Below, one piece after another: positions 16,202 to 26,250 of a stretch of 64,000 bases of DNA. Under the pieces are notes generated by a model. It was not told the DNA's origin. It searched no databases and saw only the letters and a list, made by a program, of their open reading frames with translations. Every line of letters starts with the position of its first letter. Within the stretch, counting starts at the first letter, position 1. The position numbers and the translations under genes are program-made. The DNA is from Achromobacter xylosoxidans (GTDB lineage: Bacteria > Pseudomonadota > Gammaproteobacteria > Burkholderiales > Burkholderiaceae_B). The stretch is taken from assembly GCF_014490035.1 (NCBI RefSeq), contig NZ_CP061008.1, positions 6,572,001-6,636,000 of the forward strand, given 5' to 3'.

Positions 16202-16819
16202 ATGACTGCCAAAACCGAGAAAAGCGAGCTGACCTTCGCGGCCATTGTGGACGCAGCCCTCGACATGGCTGCCGCGCAAGGCATGGAGAGCCTGTCGCTC
16301 GGCCAGGTGGCCAAGCGCCTGGGCATCAGTAAAAGCGGCGTGTTCTCACGCGTGGGGTCGCTGGAAGCCCTGCAGCAGGCGGTGCTGGACGAATACGACC
16401 GGCGCTTCCTCGAGGCCGTGTTCACCCCGGCCCTGGCCTATCCGCGCGGCCTGCCGCGCTTGAACGCCCTGGTCTCGCTCTGGATCGAGCGCGCCAGCAA
16501 TGTCGAAACGCTGACGGGCTGCATCTATGTGGCCGGCGCCTTCGAGTACGACGACGTGGAATCCCCGCTGCGCTCAGTGCTGGAGGGCAATCTGCGGCGC
16601 TGGCGCGGCGCCATGCTGCGCACGGTCAACCAGGCGCTGGAAGCTGGCCACGTCAGGCCGGACACGGATCCCGAACAGCTCGTGTTCGAGGTCTACAGCC
16701 TGATGATCGGGCTGATGCACGATGCCCGCTTCCTGCGGGATCCGAAGGCCCCCCAGCGCGTGCGGGCGGCCTATGAGCGATTGATTTCCACCTACCGCAG
16801 TTTCAAGTACCTCGAGTAG
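16202..16819 (+). CDS. TetR family transcriptional regulator
   Basis: A 205-residue TetR protein. Residues 9-55 form the DNA-binding domain (FAAIVDAALDMAAAQG then LGQVAKRLGISKSGVFSRVG). The rest is a helical ligand-binding domain resembling the group with a C-terminal 'FKYLE'-like end; its ligand is unknown. The regulator sits between two almost identical palindromes: one right at its own start, and a perfect 26-bp copy 42 bp after its stop, ahead of a very short gene and a nicotinamidase-like hydrolase. The simplest model is repression of itself and of the downstream pair. Confidence 0.9.
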   Translation: MTAKTEKSELTFAAIVDAALDMAAAQGMESLSLGQVAKRLGISKSGVFSRVGSLEALQQAVLDEYDRRFLEAVFTPALAYPRGLPRLNALVSLWIERASNVETLTGCIYVAGAFEYDDVESPLRSVLEGNLRRWRGAMLRTVNQALEAGHVRPDTDPEQLVFEVYSLMIGLMHDARFLRDPKAPQRVRAAYERLISTYRSFKYLE

Positions 16820-16860
16820 CCGTATTTCCAGCGCCGGCCCGTGCCGGCAATTCTTCACTT

Positions 16861-16886
16861 TAATTTCGCACGGTCGTGCGAAATTA
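16861..16886. promoter_or_regulatory. Perfect 26-bp TetR operator
   Basis: Arms TAATTTCGCACG (16861-16872) and CGTGCGAAATTA (16875-16886) around GT, perfectly symmetrical and matching the dyad at 16172-16195. It ends 14 bases before the short gene at 16901 and overlaps the region where its promoter must lie. Confidence 0.85.
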
Positions 16887-16900
16887 TCCAGGAGCCTGAC

Positions 16901-17014
16901 ATGTGGATCGTTATCGCAGTGATCGCCGTTTCAGCGGGGGGCAGCGTCTGGCTGCAGTGGCGCGAGCTGCTCAAGCAGCTACCGGACCGCGCCGAGCATC
17001 TGGTACTTTTCTAG
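16901..17014 (+). CDS. Very short membrane protein under TetR control
   Basis: A 37-residue gene. An AGGAG ribosome binding site (16890-16894) stands 6 bases before the ATG, and the perfect TetR palindrome lies just upstream. The product starts with a hydrophobic helix (MWIVIAVIAVSAGGSVWL), then a short amphipathic tail with basic and acidic residues (QWRELLKQLPDRAEHLVLF). It should sit in the inner membrane with its tail in the cytoplasm. Six bases separate its stop from the next start, so it is likely co-transcribed with the nicotinamidase-like gene. I do not recognise a family. It could act as a partner of an exporter or enzyme, or serve as a leader peptide. Confidence 0.6.
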   Translation: MWIVIAVIAVSAGGSVWLQWRELLKQLPDRAEHLVLF

Positions 17015-17020
17015 AAAGAC

Positions 17021-17929
17021 ATGGCCATCCCGTTCTATATTTCGAGTTCGCCTGTCCCGAACGTCGTCATGCCGCGCTCCAATCATCTCCTGATCATCGA
17101 TCCGCAGAATGACTTCTGCGATCTGCCCGAGTCCTACCTGCCCACGGATCCCGTGACGGGCGCCGCGCACGCGCCCGCATTGCCCGTGGCCGGCGCGCAC
17201 GCCGACATGCAACGGCTCGCGCACTTTATCGACACCGCCGCGCCTGCGCTTACCTCGATCACGGTGACGCTGGATTCGCACCATCGCCTGGACATCGCCC
17301 ATCCGACCTTCTGGTCCACCGGCGACGGCCAGCCCGTGGGGCCGTACACGCAGATCACGGCGGCACAGCTGCGCGCGGGCGAGTTCCGTCCGCGCCACGA
17401 CGACGACCTGCCGCGCACCCTGTCGTATCTGGACGAACTCGAAGCGCGCGGCCGCTACACGCTGATGGTATGGCCGCTGCATTGCGAAATCGGCACCTGG
17501 GGCCATAACGTGCATGCCGACGTGCGCGCCGCCTACAGCCGGTGGGAAGACGAGCGCCAATTCATCGTGCGCAAGGTGCCGAAAGGCATGAATCCCTGGA
17601 CCGAGCACTACAGCGCGCTTATGGCCGAAGTCCCCGATGCCGACGATCCGCGCAGCCAGCTCAACCGTAGCCTGCTGGATTCGCTGGACCGCGCCGAACT
17701 CATCCTGATCGCCGGCCAGGCCGGCAGCCATTGCGTCAAGGCTACCGTCGAACACCTGGCCGAGCACCTGCCCGGCCGCGACCTGTCGCGCCTGGTGCTG
17801 CTGACGGACTGCATGAGTCCCGTCGCCGGTTTCGAAGACGCGCAGGCAACATTCCAGCAACGCATGCGCGACCTGGGTATCCAGGCGCGCACCAGCGTCG
17901 ACATGGCGCGGGCGCTGCTCGCGGCCTGA
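17021..17929 (+). CDS. Cysteine hydrolase, isochorismatase/nicotinamidase family
   Basis: A 302-residue enzyme of the isochorismatase-like fold. Asp27 in HLLIIDPQNDFCD begins the catalytic set; DSHHRLDIAHPTFW resembles the metal-binding Asp/His cluster of nicotinamidases; GQAGSHCVKATVEHL carries the nucleophile Cys238. It is longer than PncA (about 210), with extra sequence at 110-180. A second possible start is MPRSNHLL (17069), which removes 16 poorly conserved-looking residues. The reaction is probably hydrolysis of an amide such as nicotinamide or a related compound in the cytoplasm. It follows the 37-residue gene by 6 bp, so both would be controlled by the adjacent TetR. Confidence 0.85.
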   Translation: MAIPFYISSSPVPNVVMPRSNHLLIIDPQNDFCDLPESYLPTDPVTGAAHAPALPVAGAHADMQRLAHFIDTAAPALTSITVTLDSHHRLDIAHPTFWSTGDGQPVGPYTQITAAQLRAGEFRPRHDDDLPRTLSYLDELEARGRYTLMVWPLHCEIGTWGHNVHADVRAAYSRWEDERQFIVRKVPKGMNPWTEHYSALMAEVPDADDPRSQLNRSLLDSLDRAELILIAGQAGSHCVKATVEHLAEHLPGRDLSRLVLLTDCMSPVAGFEDAQATFQQRMRDLGIQARTSVDMARALLAA

Positions 17930-17940
17930 ACCCGCCGCGC

Positions 17941-17978
17941 AAAAGACCACGGCCGCCTGCTTGCGCATGGCGGCCGTG
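17941..17978 (-). terminator. Terminator of the second TetR gene
   Basis: Stem arms at 17948-17957 (CACGGCCGCC) and 17969-17978 (GGCGGCCGTG); the plus-strand AAAAG at 17941-17945 gives a short T-run on the minus strand. It may also stop the convergent hydrolase transcript. Confidence 0.65.
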
Positions 17979-18006
17979 ACTGATGGGCTGTTTGGAGCGG
18001 GAACGG

Positions 18007-18603
18007 TCAGGCCGCGCCGCTGCGCTTGCCGTCGCACTCCACGTACAGGGCGCCGATGGCCTCGCACAGCGCCGCGGGCTGTTGGAACAGGCGCGCAACC
18101 AGTATGCAGCCCTGCACAGTCGCGAACACCGCGCGGCCGGCCGCCTCGGGCGTGCCGGAGAACTTCATCGTGCCCTGCGCCGCGCCTTCGGCCAGCACGC
18201 GGGCCAGCCAGGCCTCGTGCGCGCGGAAGAATCCCTGCAATGCGCCGCGCACGCGTTCGGGCAGCGAATTGACCTCGGCCGCCAGCATGCCAGCCAGGCA
18301 GAGTTCGCCGGACCCGCAGGCGCGCGATTCCATCATCGACAGGTATTGGTCGAGCTGCGCTTGCGCAGGCAGCGACGTGTCGATGCCGCGCATGGCTGCC
18401 AACGCGCGCGCGCTGTAGGCTTCGACGGCCTCGTAGAGCAAGTCGTCCTTGCCCGGAAAGTAATAGTGGATGCTGGACGTCTTCACGCCCACATGTTCAG
18501 CCAGGTCGCGGTAGCTGAAACCGTTGCATCCGCGCGTGCGGATCAGCTTCTCGGCGTGGGCCAGAAGCTGTTCGCGAGTGGTGTTGGAAGTAGGAGTGTC
18601 CAT
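18007..18603 (-). CDS. TetR family regulator, candidate controller of the DUF4148 pair
   Basis: A 198-residue TetR protein with the DNA-binding domain in residues 10-57 (LLAHAEKLIRTRGCNGFSYRD then LAEHVGVKTSSIHYYFPGKDDLL). The C-terminal part contains Cys residues (SRACGSGELCLAG) and resembles TetR proteins with the AcuR/NemR-like C-terminal domain, which often sense electrophiles; that is only a resemblance. A palindrome ACCTA-CTAA-TAGGT lies 12 bases upstream of its start. Closely related palindromes occur before both neighbouring DUF4148 genes, so the regulator probably represses itself and them. Upstream is a 130-bp gap to the first of those genes. Confidence 0.9.
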   Translation of the reverse strand: MDTPTSNTTREQLLAHAEKLIRTRGCNGFSYRDLAEHVGVKTSSIHYYFPGKDDLLYEAVEAYSARALAAMRGIDTSLPAQAQLDQYLSMMESRACGSGELCLAGMLAAEVNSLPERVRGALQGFFRAHEAWLARVLAEGAAQGTMKFSGTPEAAGRAVFATVQGCILVARLFQQPAALCEAIGALYVECDGKRSGAA

Positions 18604-18614
18604 GGCTGAATATT

Positions 18615-18628
18615 ACCTACTAATAGGT
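18615..18628. promoter_or_regulatory. TetR-type dyad A
   Basis: ACCTA-CTAA-TAGGT, perfect 5-bp arms, 12 bases upstream of the TetR gene start. It shares its centre and arms with the dyads at 19088, 19471 and 19577. Confidence 0.65.
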
Positions 18629-18733
18629 TGATTCGTCATCGGTTCCGGCAGCGTTGCCACTGCTCCAAAACCCTTGCGGACCCCGGCCGGGAATCATCCC
18701 GCCCCCCGGGATCCGCATGTGCCAGCATGAAAC

Positions 18734-19039
18734 TCAGCCTTGCACGGGCGGGTAGTCCAGCTCGCCGCTGTCGGTCAGGCCATGCGCGCGGGCGGCGGCC
18801 AATTCCTGCTGCACCTGCTTGCGGCTCTTGTCGCCAGCCGACGCAAACATCGTGGCGGCGTAGCCTTCTTCGCCCGACACCAGCTCGCCATTGGCGCGGG
18901 CCTGGGCCAGCTCTTGCTGCACCTGGGCGCGGGTCACCGTGCTTTCGGTGTTCAGGGGAGGCGGATAGTCCAGCTCGCCGGCTTGGGCGGCGCCGATGAA
19001 GGAAGCGGACAGGATCAGGGCGGATACGAGGGTCTTCAT
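18734..19039 (-). CDS. DUF4148 secreted protein, tandem copy 1
   Basis: A 101-residue exported protein: signal peptide MKTLVSALILSASFIGAAQA, then two DUF4148-type repeats (TRAQVQQELAQARANGELVSG and RKQVQQELAAARAHGLTDSG), with GELDYPP at both ends of the mature chain. It is nearly identical to the neighbouring gene at 19125-19430, including the leader region before the ATG, so the pair arose by a recent tandem duplication. Function is unknown; it is likely periplasmic or released. A palindrome matching the adjacent TetR's own site lies about 50 bp upstream. Confidence 0.88.
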   Translation of the reverse strand: MKTLVSALILSASFIGAAQAGELDYPPPLNTESTVTRAQVQQELAQARANGELVSGEEGYAATMFASAGDKSRKQVQQELAAARAHGLTDSGELDYPPVQG

Positions 19040-19087
19040 GGTTGATCTCCAGTAAGGATCAGGTGCTGCATCAGGGTTCCGATAGAG

Positions 19088-19105
19088 CTATCTACTTATA
19101 GATAG
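19088..19105. promoter_or_regulatory. TetR-type dyad B (before DUF4148 copy 1)
   Basis: CTATCTA-CTTA-TAGATAG, perfect 7-bp arms, centred about 57 bases upstream of the start at 19039. Confidence 0.75.
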
Positions 19106-19124
19106 ATATCAAGGGAAAAAAAAC

Positions 19125-19430
19125 TCAGCCTTGCACGGGCGGATAAGCCAGTTCGGCGCTATCGGTCAGGCCTTGGGCGCGGGCGGCGGCCAGTTCTTTC
19201 TGCACCTGAGCGCGGGTCTTGTTGCCGGAGTCGGCAAAGATCGTGGCGGCGTAGCCTTCTTCGCCAGACACCAGTTCGCCATTGGCGCGGGCCTGGGCCA
19301 GCTCTTGTTGCACCTGAGCGCGGGTCACCGTGCTTTCGGTATTCAGGGCGGGCGGATAGTCCAGTTCGCCGGCTTGGGCGGCGCCAATGAAGGAAGCGGA
19401 CAGGATCAGGGCGGATACGAGGGTCTTCAT
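19125..19430 (-). CDS. DUF4148 secreted protein, tandem copy 2
   Basis: A 101-residue paralogue of the gene at 18734-19039 with the same signal peptide and repeats; differences include PALN for PPLN, IFADSGNKTRAQ for MFASAGDKSRKQ and AELAYPP for GELDYPP. ATG 19430 is chosen because it opens the same signal peptide and leader as copy 1; a longer start at 19466 would lead into the operator region. It ends about 85 bp before copy 1 begins, and that gap holds copy 1's own operator, so the two copies carry separate promoters. Function unknown. Confidence 0.88.
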   Translation of the reverse strand: MKTLVSALILSASFIGAAQAGELDYPPALNTESTVTRAQVQQELAQARANGELVSGEEGYAATIFADSGNKTRAQVQKELAAARAQGLTDSAELAYPPVQG

Positions 19431-19470
19431 GGTTGATCTCCAGATAACGATTGCGTAGCGGTTCAAAAAA

Positions 19471-19488
19471 CTATCTACTTATAGGTAG
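19471..19488. promoter_or_regulatory. TetR-type dyad C (before DUF4148 copy 2)
   Basis: CTATCTA-CTTA-TAGGTAG, one mismatch between arms, centred about 50 bases upstream of the start at 19430, the same spacing as dyad B for copy 1. Confidence 0.75.
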
Positions 19489-19576
19489 ATGACTGAGGAA
19501 ATAAAAAAGCGGTCCTACTGTATTTCTGGTTTCGACGTCGGCGGGTGTTTGGTTTGCTGCGTCGATGGATGAATCT

Positions 19577-19596
19577 TATCTACTACTAGGTAGATA
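19577..19596. promoter_or_regulatory. TetR-type dyad D (distal)
   Basis: TATCTAC-TACTAG-GTAGATA, perfect 7-bp arms, about 155 bases upstream of DUF4148 copy 2 and 66 bases after the stop of the next gene. It may be an auxiliary operator or remnant of a third repeat of the duplicated unit. Confidence 0.6.
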
Positions 19597-19661
19597 GCAC
19601 AAGGGGGATTTGTGAAACAAAATGCTTCTGTTGCGAAAAAGCAGGGCTTGCCCGCTGCCGA

Positions 19662-20243
19662 TCAGCCCATGAAGTTCACCCGCACACGAACCGTGCTGCC
19701 CCGCGCCACCAGCGTTCCGGCCTCGGGTTCCATTGAAACGATGTCCTCGTGGCCGTAGCCCGGTTCGCGCTGCAGGGCAATGATCTCGATGACCAAACCA
19801 AGAGCCTGGGCGCTCGGCAGGGTCAGGCCCATGTCGTCACCCTCCTCGATTTCCTTGCGGGTGTGCCAGGCCGGCACGATCACCCCTAGCGAACTGACCA
19901 GCGCCTGCACCAGCTTGGCGCTGGCCTGCACCGTGTCTCGGAGTTGCCGGACTTCGTCGCGCAGGTCCGCAAGCTCGGCCTTGAGGGTGGCGTCCTGTTG
20001 CGCCTCGCGCACGTTGCGCTCGGCGGCGGCCCGATCCGCGACATCGAGGTAGGCCAGCGCCGTGATCAGATCCCGATGACTGTCCTGCACATAAGAGGCG
20101 ATCAGCCAGGTCCGCAAATCGCCTTCGGGAGTGAGGAACAAGCCCTGAACATTATTGGCGGCCGGGGTGTAGCGGATGCTGTTGCGCGCTGCAAGCGAGT
20201 ACTTCTCGCTATGGTCGCAGGGGTAGTCGGGTCCTCCGGGCAT
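19662..20243 (-). CDS. Hypothetical coiled-coil protein with PASTA-like C-terminus
   Basis: A 193-residue protein without signal peptide or clear membrane segment. ATG 20243 is preferred because GGAGG lies 5-6 bases before it; ATG 20255 is in frame 4 codons upstream. Residues about 75-125 form a charged heptad-rich helix (LKAELADLRDEVRQLRDTVQ). The C-terminal 65 residues (LTLPSAQALGLVIEIIALQ, then VSMEPEAGTLVARGSTVRVR) resemble a PASTA domain, a fold usually found outside the cell in Gram-positive kinases and penicillin-binding proteins. I do not recognise a full-length family, so no role is assigned. It lies downstream of, and codes toward, the DUF4148 pair. Confidence 0.7.
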   Translation of the reverse strand: MPGGPDYPCDHSEKYSLAARNSIRYTPAANNVQGLFLTPEGDLRTWLIASYVQDSHRDLITALAYLDVADRAAAERNVREAQQDATLKAELADLRDEVRQLRDTVQASAKLVQALVSSLGVIVPAWHTRKEIEEGDDMGLTLPSAQALGLVIEIIALQREPGYGHEDIVSMEPEAGTLVARGSTVRVRVNFMG

Positions 20244-20411
20244 GGCGTCCTCCATCCAAGAACAACGCTGAGCGTAGCGGCCGGCCAGCTGTCCAAGCCG
20301 TGCCGGCCGCCCCCGCCTGAACGGGACTCAGATTACTGCGTAAGCCCGGGTCTCGGAAGCCCTGCGTGGCCAGGTGCTGGCGCGGCAAGCGTCTCGTTGG
20401 CAATACACAAG

Positions 20412-20441
20412 AAAAAAGCCCCTGCCCAAATGGGCAGAGGC
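20412..20441 (-). terminator. Rho-independent terminator of ssb
   Basis: On the minus strand a 10-bp stem (20418-20427 with 20432-20441, one G-U pair) and a 4-base loop is followed by six T. Confidence 0.88.
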
Positions 20442-20470
20442 CTTCCAAACCACATTCCGCTGACGTGGGA

Positions 20471-20992
20471 TCAGAACGGAATATCGTCGTCCATATCCGC
20501 CAGATTGGCGCCGCTGCTGGCCGGAGCCGCCGCGGGGGCCGGGCGCTGCTGCGGGGCCGGGCGTTGGGCCGGGGCGCGCTGCTGTGCCGGGCGCGAAGGC
20601 GCGTCGTCGTAGCCGCCACCGCCGCCAAAGCTTGCGCCGCCGCCGCCGCCGTCTTCGCGGCCGCCCAGCATCTGCATCTGGTCGGCAACGATTTCGGTGC
20701 TGTAGCGGTCAGCACCGGTATCCTTGTCTTGCCACTTGCGCGTCTTCAGGCGGCCTTCGATGTAGACCGAGCGGCCCTTCTTCAGGTACTCGCCGGCGAT
20801 TTCAGCCAGGCGGTTGTACATGACGACACGGTGCCATTCCGTTTCTTCGCGGCGTTCGCCCGAAGCCTTGTCTTTCCAGGTGGAGGTGGTGGCAATGGAC
20901 ATATTGCAGATTGCCGCCCCTTCGGGGCTGTAGCGGACTTCCGGGTCGCGTCCCAGATTGCCCACGAGTATGACTTTGTTAACCGATGCCAT
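20471..20992 (-). CDS. ssb: Single-stranded DNA-binding protein
   Basis: A 173-residue SSB. Residues 1-112 form the OB fold ([60 protein letters not shown]). The linker is Gly-rich, then Pro/Gln/Ala-rich (113-160), and the protein ends in DMDDDIPF, the acidic tip that recruits DNA repair and replication proteins. It coats single-stranded DNA as a tetramer. uvrA lies nearby in the divergent direction, an arrangement common in proteobacteria, but here the MFS gene stands between them. The stop is followed by a strong terminator. Confidence 0.97.
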   Translation of the reverse strand: MASVNKVILVGNLGRDPEVRYSPEGAAICNMSIATTSTWKDKASGERREETEWHRVVMYNRLAEIAGEYLKKGRSVYIEGRLKTRKWQDKDTGADRYSTEIVADQMQMLGGREDGGGGGASFGGGGGYDDAPSRPAQQRAPAQRPAPQQRPAPAAAPASSGANLADMDDDIPF

Positions 20993-21273
20993 GCCGTTGT
21001 CCCTCTGTTGTTGACAGCCTGCGTGTGCGTTGCCGCGGACGCGCCGGCAACAACATAAAAGCGATGATGTTGAAGACCGGCTTCATGAAACACGCCGGTC
21101 ACCGCAACGATGACCGGCGACGCCGGGTTGAACCCTGAGTGAAGCCCTGATTTGATGCGTATTATCGACGAAAAGAGCCCGCCGCGCCAAACCAGGATGT
21201 GACAAAGCCGTCCACCCTGGCGAGCCGATTTTCGTGGCTATTGACCGCTTTTGGGGGTGCGATCCGAGATGTT

Positions 21274-22491
21274 TCAGCCGGCCCGCGCCGATGCGGGGCG
21301 GTCCGCCTCGGGCAGCGGCCGCAGCGCCCAGGTCACCGCCAGCCAGATCGCCGACAGGCCGGCGGCGGCGATGAAAACGGCGTTGGAACCGGAATGCGAG
21401 GCCAGCCAGCCGCCCAGCGCGCCGCCCGCGAACAGGCCTGCGGCCTGGGCGGTGTTGTAGAAGCCCAGCGCCAGGCCCTTGTAGGCCTGCGGCGCAACCC
21501 GCGACACCAGCGAGGGCTGCAGGGCTTCCAGCACGTTGAAGGCCACGAAGAAGCCTGTCAGGGCGGCGGCCAAGGTGTAGAAGCCATGGCTGGCCGCGGG
21601 CAGCAAGGCGCACACCAGCACCAATCCGGCCACGGCGGCGCGCAGGGCCCCGCGATGGGCGCGGCGCTTTTCGGCGACGAACACCACCGGCACCATCAGT
21701 ACGAAGGACACCAGGATGACGGGCAGGTAGACCTTCCAGAGCTCGCGCGCGTCCAGGCCGCCCACCTTCGCCAGCAGGGCCGGCACCACGACAAACAGCG
21801 CCACCTGGATCAGATGCAGGACAAACACGCCGAAATTCAGGCGCAGCAGGTCGCTATGGGTCAGGACTTCGCGCGGCCGGGCCGCCTGCATGGTGCGGGC
21901 CTGGGTCAGCGGCACCACGGGCACGACCCAGCCGGCCACGGCCAGGCAGATCACGCCCAGGCAGGCGATGGTCCAGAACAGGCCGGACAGGCCCCACCAG
22001 CCCACCAGCACGGGCGACAGCACCAACGAGACGGCAAAGGATAGGCCGATCGACCCGCCCACCATGGCCATGGCACGGGTGCGGACCTCGTCGCGGGTCG
22101 AGTCCGCCAACCAGGCGGTGACCGCCGCGGAAATCGCGCCTGCGCCCTGAATGGCGCGGCCGATGGTGATCCAGTACACGTCGGAGGCCTGCGCACAGAC
22201 GATGCTGCCCGCCACGAACAGCAGCAGGCCGAACAGCACCACGGGGCGGCGGCCCCAGCGGTCGGACGCCAGGCCGAAAGGAATCTGCATGAAGGCCTGC
22301 GTCAGGCCGTACATGCCCAGCGCCAGGCCGACGCGGGCGGGATCGTCGCCGCCCGGCATGCCGGCGGCGGCCACGGCAAAGACGGGCAGCAACAGGAACA
22401 GCCCCAGCATCCGCGCGGCGAACAGGCCGGCCAGCGCCACGCTGGCGCGGCGCTCGGACGGGGTCAATTTCAGTTTTTTATCTGCCTGCAT
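21274..22491 (-). CDS. MFS transporter
   Basis: A 405-residue protein with about 12 hydrophobic segments. The family loop between helices 2 and 3 is seen as FGLASDRWGRRPVVLFGLLL, and the helix 4-5 region as GRAIQGAGAISAAVTAWLAD. It resembles the drug/proton antiporter branch (YajR/Bcr-like) that exports small molecules across the inner membrane, but the substrate is not known. It starts after MQADKKLKLTPSERRAS, a short cytoplasmic lead. It lies between ssb and uvrA on the ssb strand, with a 281-bp gap to ssb and a 181-bp gap to uvrA, where divergent promoters are expected. Confidence 0.9.
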   Translation of the reverse strand: MQADKKLKLTPSERRASVALAGLFAARMLGLFLLLPVFAVAAAGMPGGDDPARVGLALGMYGLTQAFMQIPFGLASDRWGRRPVVLFGLLLFVAGSIVCAQASDVYWITIGRAIQGAGAISAAVTAWLADSTRDEVRTRAMAMVGGSIGLSFAVSLVLSPVLVGWWGLSGLFWTIACLGVICLAVAGWVVPVVPLTQARTMQAARPREVLTHSDLLRLNFGVFVLHLIQVALFVVVPALLAKVGGLDARELWKVYLPVILVSFVLMVPVVFVAEKRRAHRGALRAAVAGLVLVCALLPAASHGFYTLAAALTGFFVAFNVLEALQPSLVSRVAPQAYKGLALGFYNTAQAAGLFAGGALGGWLASHSGSNAVFIAAAGLSAIWLAVTWALRPLPEADRPASARAG

Positions 22492-22672
22492 GCGAAAAAT
22501 TCAACGATGACTAGGGCTCGCCTGCGCGCGTGGATGTCACACGCTCACGGTCTGATCTGGCGGTGCGGCGCCGCCCCCCGGGTCTATCCAGGCTGGAGTA
22601 CTGCCCCGAACGCAGGGGGATTCGGCGCGCTATAGTACCAAGTTGGCCTTTGAAACCGCTTAAAAGAGCCCG

Positions 22673-25522
<2,850 letters not shown>

Positions 25523-25567
25523 ACCGGCGCCTGAATCATCACATCAACGGCTAGGAAGGATCGCGGC

Positions 25568-26230
25568 ATGTACACCTTGATCATCGGCAACAAGAACTAC
25601 TCGTCCTGGTCCCTGCGGCCATGGATCGCCTTGCGCGTCGCGGGCATCCCGTTTACCGAGCAAAAGCTCGGTTTCTTCACCGAGGAATTCTCGCGCCGCG
25701 TGGGCGCGGTATCGCCCGCGGGCCTGGTGCCGGTGCTGCTGGATGGCGAATTCGCGATCTGGGACACGCTGGCGATCTGCGAATATCTGGCCGAACGCCA
25801 TCCCGAAGCCCGCCTGTGGCCCCAGGACGCGCGGGCCCGGGCCCGCGCGCGGTCGCTCGCCGCGCAGATGCACAGCGGCTTCGGCGCAATGCGCCAGGCG
25901 CTACCCATGAACGTCGAGGCGCACCTGCCCGGCATCGACTTTCCCGCGGCTGCGCTACAGGACATCGCGCGCCTGCAAGCGATCTGGCACGACACGCGCG
26001 CGGCATTCGGCCAGGGCGGGCCGTTTCTGTTCGGCGAGTTCTCGATTGCCGACGCCTTCTTCGCGCCGGTGGTCTCGCGCTTCACGACCTATGGCATCGC
26101 GGCGTCCGGCCCGGTGCGCGACTACATGGACGCCGTGCTGGCGCTGCCCGCCATGCAGGAATGGACCCGCGACGCGCTCGCGGAAGCCACCTTCGTGCCC
26201 GAAGACGAGCCCTACCGCAAGCAGCGCTGA
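25568..26230 (+). CDS. Glutathione S-transferase
   Basis: A 220-residue GST. The N-terminal thioredoxin fold carries YTLIIGNKNYSSWSLRPWIA with a likely catalytic Ser, and the cis-Pro of VSPAGLVPVLLD, followed by the glutathione-binding WDTLAICEYLAE. The helical C-terminal domain holds FSIADAFFAPVVSRF. The pattern fits the bacterial beta/zeta-like group that conjugates or reduces electrophiles with glutathione in the cytoplasm. AGGAAGG lies before the ATG. It is 45 bp after uvrA on the same strand and may be partly co-transcribed; it is convergent with the LysR gene. Confidence 0.92.
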   Translation: MYTLIIGNKNYSSWSLRPWIALRVAGIPFTEQKLGFFTEEFSRRVGAVSPAGLVPVLLDGEFAIWDTLAICEYLAERHPEARLWPQDARARARARSLAAQMHSGFGAMRQALPMNVEAHLPGIDFPAAALQDIARLQAIWHDTRAAFGQGGPFLFGEFSIADAFFAPVVSRFTTYGIAASGPVRDYMDAVLALPAMQEWTRDALAEATFVPEDEPYRKQR

Positions 26231-26250
26231 AGCACGTTCAATCGACGCGT

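Noticed and set aside
22492..22672. SOS (LexA) box before uvrA
   Set aside because: No CTG-N10-CAG sequence with acceptable symmetry is visible in the region.
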